From: Bryum argenteum
Lineage: Eukaryota; Streptophyta; Bryopsida; Bryales; Bryaceae
DNA length: 64,000 nt
Direction of reading: 5' to 3'
Assembly: GCA_037043015.1 (NCBI GenBank)
Contig: CM073323.1
Location: 10,971,758-11,035,757 of the forward strand
The notes under the pieces are model-generated. The model ran no database searches. It was not told the DNA's origin and saw only the letters and a list, made by a program, of their open reading frames with translations. The stretch's first letter is position 1, and every line of letters starts with the position of its first letter. This document shows, one piece after another, positions 59,192 to 64,000 of the stretch. A program made the translations under genes and the position numbers.

Positions 59192-59640
59192 GGAATGATG
59201 TCTGTCACAACCCACTTTCGCTCATTTGTCTATGCTTATCTAGTGTTGGCATTACATGAGAAATCACCTCAATACGACACCTACCCATCCCATCTCTGCA
59301 TTACCATTGTCATCGCCCAAACTTTGTATTGTATTGGGTGCCCCGGCCCCGGCAAGTGTCCCGGTCCCCAGCTATGGAATGATGTCTGTCACAACCCACT
59401 TTCGCTCATTTTTGTCTATGCTTCTCTAGTGTTGGCATTACATGAGAAATCACCTACGCATCCTATCTCTGCATTACCATTGTGATCCGCCAAACTTTGT
59501 ATTGTAGTAGGTGTGCCTTCTTTTTGTATTTTGGAAGTAGGTGGTACCCCTGCAGCTATGGAATGATGTCTGTCTGTCACAACCTACTTTGGGTTCTTTT
59601 GTCTATGCTTATTTAGTGTTGGCCTGCCATGCAAATCCAT
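59192..59640 (+). repeat. 184-bp tandem repeat, about 2.5 units
   Basis: GGAATGATGTCTGTC starts at 59192, 59376 and 59560, exactly 184 bp apart each time. Units share CACAACCCACTTTCGCTCAT, GTCTATGCTT, AGTGTTGGCATTACATGAG and CTCTGCATTACCATTGT. The third unit is cut after TTGGCCTGCCATG. Non-coding. Confidence 0.85.
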
Positions 59641-59737
59641 GTGAAGTCACCCGAAGTGTGACACCAACTCAGTGTTTCCATTTTAATGGCGTTTCCTTCC
59701 TCAATTGACGTGATTCTCTTTCTAAGATAGTACATCA

Positions 59738-59825
59738 TGCAAAGAGGCCACATGTGTGGAGGCAAACGAAACTGGAAACATGCCAAGGGACCACATGTGT
59801 GGAGGCGAACCAAACTGGAAAGGAT
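59738..59825 (+). repeat. Short tandem duplication (about 46 bp)
   Basis: CCACATGTGTGGAGGC followed by AAACTGGAAA occurs twice in tandem (from about 59748 and 59791); each copy starts with the palindrome CCACATGTGTGG-like core. Confidence 0.7.
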
Positions 59826-59887
59826 TTAGCAACATCAGATGCCTGCTACAACACTCACATGCTTAAAGAAAAGAACCCAATGCAGAC

Positions 59888-60155
59888 TTAACCCCTAAAT
59901 TTCCTTGTTGCAAAACGGTCTAAGTCACAGAATTTGACCTTCCTTCAGATTAAGCACAAAAAATCTCAATCTCAGCATTATTTAAAAGATTCAACCATAA
60001 GATCTCAAAGTTCACTTGACATTGCTCTCACATACCAAATTTGAACCGTTTATTTTTCCTCATTTGTGAGATTATAATGGTCAAAGTTGGCTAAGTTTTT
60101 CTCTTACGGGAACCTCCAAAACCTGTTATGGGTTTTAAGGAAAGTTAGGGGTTAA
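59888..60155. mobile_element. 268-bp TTAA-flanked MITE
   Basis: The ends are TTAACCCCTAAATTTCCTT and, in reverse, TTAACCCCTAACTTTCCTT, one mismatch in 19. TTAA serves as target duplication on both sides. No ORF. Same CCCCTAA end as the 615-bp elements, hence the same superfamily. Confidence 0.75.
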
Positions 60156-60274
60156 CCCTCAGACTCGAATTTTTTAAAACAATCGAAAACCTTCGAAGTA
60201 GTGACATTTGCTTGTCATTATCATATTTTACATCTTCGAAGAAGTTCTTCCAAGAGTATTGAAGTATGCAAAAT

Positions 60275-60801
60275 TTAACCCCTAAAAGCCCAACTAACCA
60301 TTTTATTGTCTGAGGAGTTGTAGGAGATAATCAAAGCAAATTCTGGAACCTTTTTATTTTACCCGAAGAGCTTGGTGAGTTGGTAACCACATTCAATTTA
60401 CAAAACCTCGTTTGGATTCATATATTGTTCACAATTTGCATTTAGGCACAAATAGGGCAAGGTTTCCTTAGTGTTAGAAATCTACTATTTTGGGAGACTG
60501 ATGGTATTCCTCTTTGATTATTAGTTGCCTTTCCCTATATTATCATATAACATATATTTCCAGCCAGTTTTCATTTACTACTATTAGAAAGTCAAATTCT
60601 TGTTTATTTTCAAGGTTCCACACTCTTTCATTCATTGTAAAATAAATAGTGTCTATTTTAAGACATTTAAACGTATTGACCAAATTCAAGTATTGGTATC
60701 TTCATATTGTTTTTTAAACAGTACGTCATAAGAGACACAAAAAACATATTTTATAAGATATCTAAGTTTCTCTCGGAACCCCTTGAGCCTTTAGGGGTTA
60801 A
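60275..60801. mobile_element. 527-bp TTAA-flanked MITE
   Basis: The left end is TTAACCCCTAAAAGCCCAA; the right end in reverse is TTAACCCCTAAAGGCTCAA. Two mismatches in the first 19 bases, with TTAA on both sides. The interior is AT-rich and non-coding. It lies 120 bp from the preceding element. Confidence 0.7.
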
Positions 60802-61025
60802 AATAACTAATAATTATACTATCTTTTAAAGAGCATGTCAACCAAGTCATCTCTTTTGTAAGTACTAAAACATGGCGGTAATGCCACAATACCAAATTGA
60901 AATTTTTAAAGTCGTTTGTAAAAGAGCACAAGTATGTGATAAAATAGTAATTTTTAAGATAAGCTTGAAATCGACTATTTTCACACTCAACTACAACTTA
61001 GAGAAGGAGGTTTGCAAGGTATTGC

Positions 61026-61615
61026 TTAACCCTTAATCGTCACCGGTGACCAAACTGGTCACCAAGGTCATTGTTTTTGCTTTTGGGGTCCGACACAGTG
61101 GTAGGGTGCAAATCTTGTCCAAAGGCACCCCTATTCTTTTGTTTTTCCGAATCCAATGCTCCTTCCCGATCGCCTTCTTGAGGTTTGTGTGATTCGCGCG
61201 CAATTGTAGGGGCCACGTGATCCCATGGTCAATGCTCTTTGACTTGGCCTTTTTTTTTTTTTTTGACGATTTTTTTTCAAAATAATAAAAAATCTTGATC
61301 TTCATCCCTATACCATGCTCTATGATGCCAATTTTCAGAAAAAATGATCCAAGGGGGGAAAAACCAAAAAAGCAATATGATATTTCTCACTCATGATCAA
61401 CAACCAAAACATTTTTTTCTCAACGGTGTCATTTTTTGAGATTTTACCCGATGTGATCAATCTTTTTTGCATTGGTCACATCACCAAGTTACCTTGATAA
61501 CCACCGTTTCCGATTCTCAAAAGTTTTTTACCTTAGTGCAGAAATAAGGCCAGAAGACAATGAGGTTGCATTTCTCTCCAATTTGTGGAAAACAAGGATG
61601 TCAATTAAGGGTTAA
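61026..61615. mobile_element. 590-bp TTAA-flanked MITE
   Basis: Starts TTAACCCTTAATCGTCACC; right end in reverse is TTAACCCTTAATTGACATCC. TTAA at both borders. Contains a CACCGGTGACC dyad near the left end and a T/A-run at 61251-61263. No protein-coding frame with similarity. Confidence 0.65.
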
Positions 61616-61616
61616 G

Positions 61617-61892
61617 TAAACCCTTAATTGACATCACCGTGGAAATTTCCACAGGTTTGAGGAAAATGTGACCTCGTTGTCTTTTGACCATATTTTAGCA
61701 TAGATAATTAAATAAATTCGGAAATTCGAAATGGTGAGTGTGGAGCTTACTTGATTCTGTAATTTAAAAAAAAAAAAAATGACCACATCGGGTAAAATCT
61801 CAAAATTTCCCACCGTTGAGAGTATGGAAGTTCTTGTTCAGATTTTGGCGCCTTGTGAACCAATTTGGTACGTTGTGTCAATAAAGGGTTAA
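61617..61892. mobile_element. 276-bp MITE, inverted paralogue of the adjacent element's right half
   Basis: The left end CCCTTAATTGACATCACCG (preceded by TAAA rather than TTAA) and right end, in reverse TTAACCCTTTATTGACACAACG, form the repeat. The interior shares, in opposite orientation, blocks with 61380-61610 (CGGGTAAAATCTCAAAA, CACCGTTGAG, GACCTCGTTGTCTT), so the two make a large imperfect hairpin. Confidence 0.6.
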
Positions 61893-62424
61893 GTGAAGCA
61901 AGGTCATAAGACATGCTCTATCAATGTTTTTAGAAACATTCCCAACGTCTTTATATCATTGAGCAATGTTGTTTGTAGCTTCATAGATTTGAGGTTGGAA
62001 ACGTTGTTAAAGCAAGTGCTAAGACATTGCTAGACTTACAATGTTCACAAACATATGTAACTATGAAACTTTATCACGATGAGATCTTATTACTATAGAC
62101 GCTTATTGTTGTAGGCTTGATTATTTTGAAAATTGTATTCTATTACATTGAGAAGAAATAATATAAGAATAAATGCACTTATAGATTAGAGTCAGTATAA
62201 AAATACTATCAAAAATATGAATTTTAGAACAAGAATCTTCATGCTTAAAATATGAAATCCAAAATTTGAAACTTAACTTCTATTGTTTTCATTTATGGTG
62301 CACTAATTCTTTAGAATTTTGAAGTAGTATCTTACTTCAAAGGCATGAGGGGGTAGCAACCTTCAACTTTTATCCAATACGAGGAAATAAATATATGATT
62401 ATTTGGAGTTTGACCCTTACACTT

Positions 62425-62765
62425 CCTTGAGTTTTTGGGAGCTTGAAACCTCACAACTACAGTTTTTTATCCTTATGTACTCTTGGGGAGTGTCAACCAA
62501 AAAAAAATTGTTTTGGATTTCTAACTGTAAGATATTGTACCTAATCCAACTTTTATCTATTTTACCAAAATTTGACGATTTGATGATTATCTTTTGCAAG
62601 ATCATAACATTCAAAGTTTATGCAAAAGATTTGTTGGGCACTACTAGGTAGACATTGTCTCCATGGTGCAAAAAGGGACTTCAAAATTGTTACCCCAAAC
62701 ATTTTCGTGACCTTCATTTCCATGAAGATAACTAAGTTTATTACGCTCATGTGAAATTATAGAGA
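62425..62765 (+). repeat. Dispersed repeat, copy 2 (partner at 31.6 kb)
   Basis: Collinear with 31570-31910 over about 340 bp, with scattered substitutions and small indels. No coding potential; origin unknown. Confidence 0.55.
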
Positions 62766-63017
62766 CTCATTACTCTTTTTTGACCCTTTAGGCAAATTTG
62801 CTTCTGGAAGAAGGTATATTAGGGGGATTCGGTAAAACATGCATCACATCACTTGCATATGTTTTTTGGGGGAAATAAACCGTAATTTGGTACCTCAATA
62901 AACGTGTGATTGCTGAGTGAACTATATTTTATAAATTCAAAAAATAATAATAAAATAAATACTAAATTCACAAAGAAACTTGAAGGTGACTCCATAACAA
63001 ATTGGAGGCTCCCGATG

Positions 63018-63404
63018 TCAACCCTAAACGTCTCTAATGTTGTTTTTATACATTTTGGATGAAAAGCATAAACTTTGAACAACCATAGATTCTTCATCTA
63101 AACTCCGTTTTTACAAAATCACTTTGGTTGAGTCCCAAATTATATCTAGTTTGTGTGGTAAAATTGCTAAGATATGCAATGAAGCATAATTCAATATTAT
63201 GCATTTTGGTGAAAGCAACTAACATGTTAAGATCTCCCAATCCATGAGGTCTTGAGACTAAAATTTTGGTCCATGTGATCAACAACAAGTTTATTCCAAG
63301 TTTGTAGAGTTAAGATCTTAAAAGCTTAACCTCATTATCATTTATGTCACCTATTTTGAAATGTGGATTTTGGCTAAAAATAGGTTGGGACGTTCAAGGG
63401 TTAA
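63018..63404 (+). mobile_element. Diverged 387-bp relative of the 615-bp TTAA element
   Basis: The ends TCAACCCTAAACGTC and, in reverse, TTAACCCTTGAACGTC form the terminal repeat, with a degenerate left TTAA. The interior follows the 615-bp copies: CATTTTGGATGA, TTCTTCATC, AACTCCGTTTT, GAGTCCCAAAT, GATCTC-CAATC-ATGA. It is an older member of the same family. Confidence 0.6.
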
Positions 63405-63578
63405 ATTCACAAACTAACTAAGTGAACTTGGGTCTCTTGAAAATTTGAGTCCGAAGATATTGGAGAGATGATTAGATCGAGAGAGAAACTTTCTGATCGC
63501 CTTAATTAATCTTGGGTGGTGGGATTCATTCATAATGAGGTCACCAAGTATTGAGAGAAAGTAAGTACTGCTACTGAC

Positions 63579-64000
63579 TTACTGTTGCGGCCTCCTATCT
63601 GCTAGATACATGCCCAATGTGGTTCGTTTTGCAGCACTTTCCACATGGTCATTGTTCGGTAGTCTTGGACGAGGCGTTTCGATAATAGGATCATCATCGC
63701 CAACAGGAACCATGCCCTCGTTCTGAAGAACCTCCAATAACCTTCTCACGTCGTATAGCGACTGACTGAGTAGTACGTTATGTAGCAAACAACACCTCAC
63801 AATTACACCTGATATGAACGTTCCATGCAAGTCCTGTTTCTGGAGTAACTCCTTGAACATCTGCTTCAAAATACAGAAAGCGTGCTCCACAAAACTATTC
63901 CCTTTTTGTAGTTTTTTACTGAATAGCCGCTCAACATATGAGCAAGGAGCATTGGGCCCATCCCGGTAGGGCGTTAGCAACCAATAGAGTAGCGAGTAGC
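63579..64000 (-). CDS. PIF/Harbinger-type DDE transposase or HARBI1-like nuclease, C-terminal part (runs off window)
   Basis: The open frame continues to the window edge as YWLLTPYRDGP. It holds the C-terminal hallmark of DDE_4/HARBI1 nucleases: FSKKLQKGNSFVEHAFCILK, where the Glu of VEHAF is the third catalytic acid, followed by MFKELLQK and CCLLHNVLL. The ending is basic with a TTLGMYLADRRPQQ tail before TAA at 63579. The first two catalytic Asp residues must lie beyond 64000. Could be an active transposase or a domesticated gene; intact in the visible part. Confidence 0.8.
   Translation of the reverse strand, partial: YSLLYWLLTPYRDGPNAPCSYVERLFSKKLQKGNSFVEHAFCILKQMFKELLQKQDLHGTFISGVIVRCCLLHNVLLSQSLYDVRRLLEVLQNEGMVPVGDDDPIIETPRPRLPNNDHVESAAKRTTLGMYLADRRPQQ

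Overview
The window looks like nuclear DNA of a land plant. The genes have many short exons with GT-AG introns, the intergenic DNA is AT-rich and full of small transposons, and the recognised proteins are plant-type: a MED13 of the GCT/MAB2 kind, a CGI-58-like acyltransferase, a PRT1-type N-recognin and a BKI1/MAKR-like protein. The proteins are clearly diverged from my recollection of angiosperm homologues, so I lean to a bryophyte or another early-diverging lineage. That is inference; the sequence does not name a species.

Layout. 1-2725 (-): 5' half of an importin-5/karyopherin-beta gene cut by the window edge, followed by a GC-rich promoter zone to about 3.3 kb. 3.8-8.3 kb: two clusters of head-to-tail non-autonomous Helitrons carrying ACCTACCA-type minisatellites, a degenerate short tandem array and a 266-bp inverted-repeat element. 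8.5-11.6 kb: a minisatellite present twice, decayed coding-like DNA and a tRNA-derived SINE head. 12.3-14.6 kb (+): a complete nine-exon CGI-58/At4g24160-like gene. 15.8-17.2 kb: old transposon copies. 18.7-25.4 kb: a GC-rich block with a second SINE-like head and a 979-codon transposon-type ORF (-). 25.9-28.1 kb (-): a protein kinase gene whose first exon probably lies in a 382-bp tandem duplication. 28.4-33.1 kb: AT-rich DNA with a Stowaway-like MITE. 33.1-44.1 kb (-): a complete 27-exon MED13 gene. 47.7-48.5 kb (+): a PRT1-like RING-RING-ZZ protein. 51.4-54.9 kb: two apparently identical 615-bp TTAA-flanked elements in inverted orientation. 57.0-58.4 kb (-): an intronless BKI1/MAKR-like gene. 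59.2-63.4 kb: a 184-bp tandem repeat and a cluster of further TTAA-flanked MITEs. 63.6-64.0 kb (-): end of a PIF/Harbinger-type transposase.

The host genes are unrelated housekeeping or signalling genes (nuclear import, lipid acyl transfer, transcription, protein degradation, membrane kinase regulation) and form no operon-like unit. I find no undescribed multi-gene system. The most notable structure is the transposon content: tandem Helitrons, a family of piggyBac-like TTAA elements of several ages, and a kinase whose upstream exon region is duplicated. Exon models were made by eye from splice signals, reading phase and protein similarity. The summed exon lengths of the MED13, CGI-58-like and kinase models are each divisible by three.
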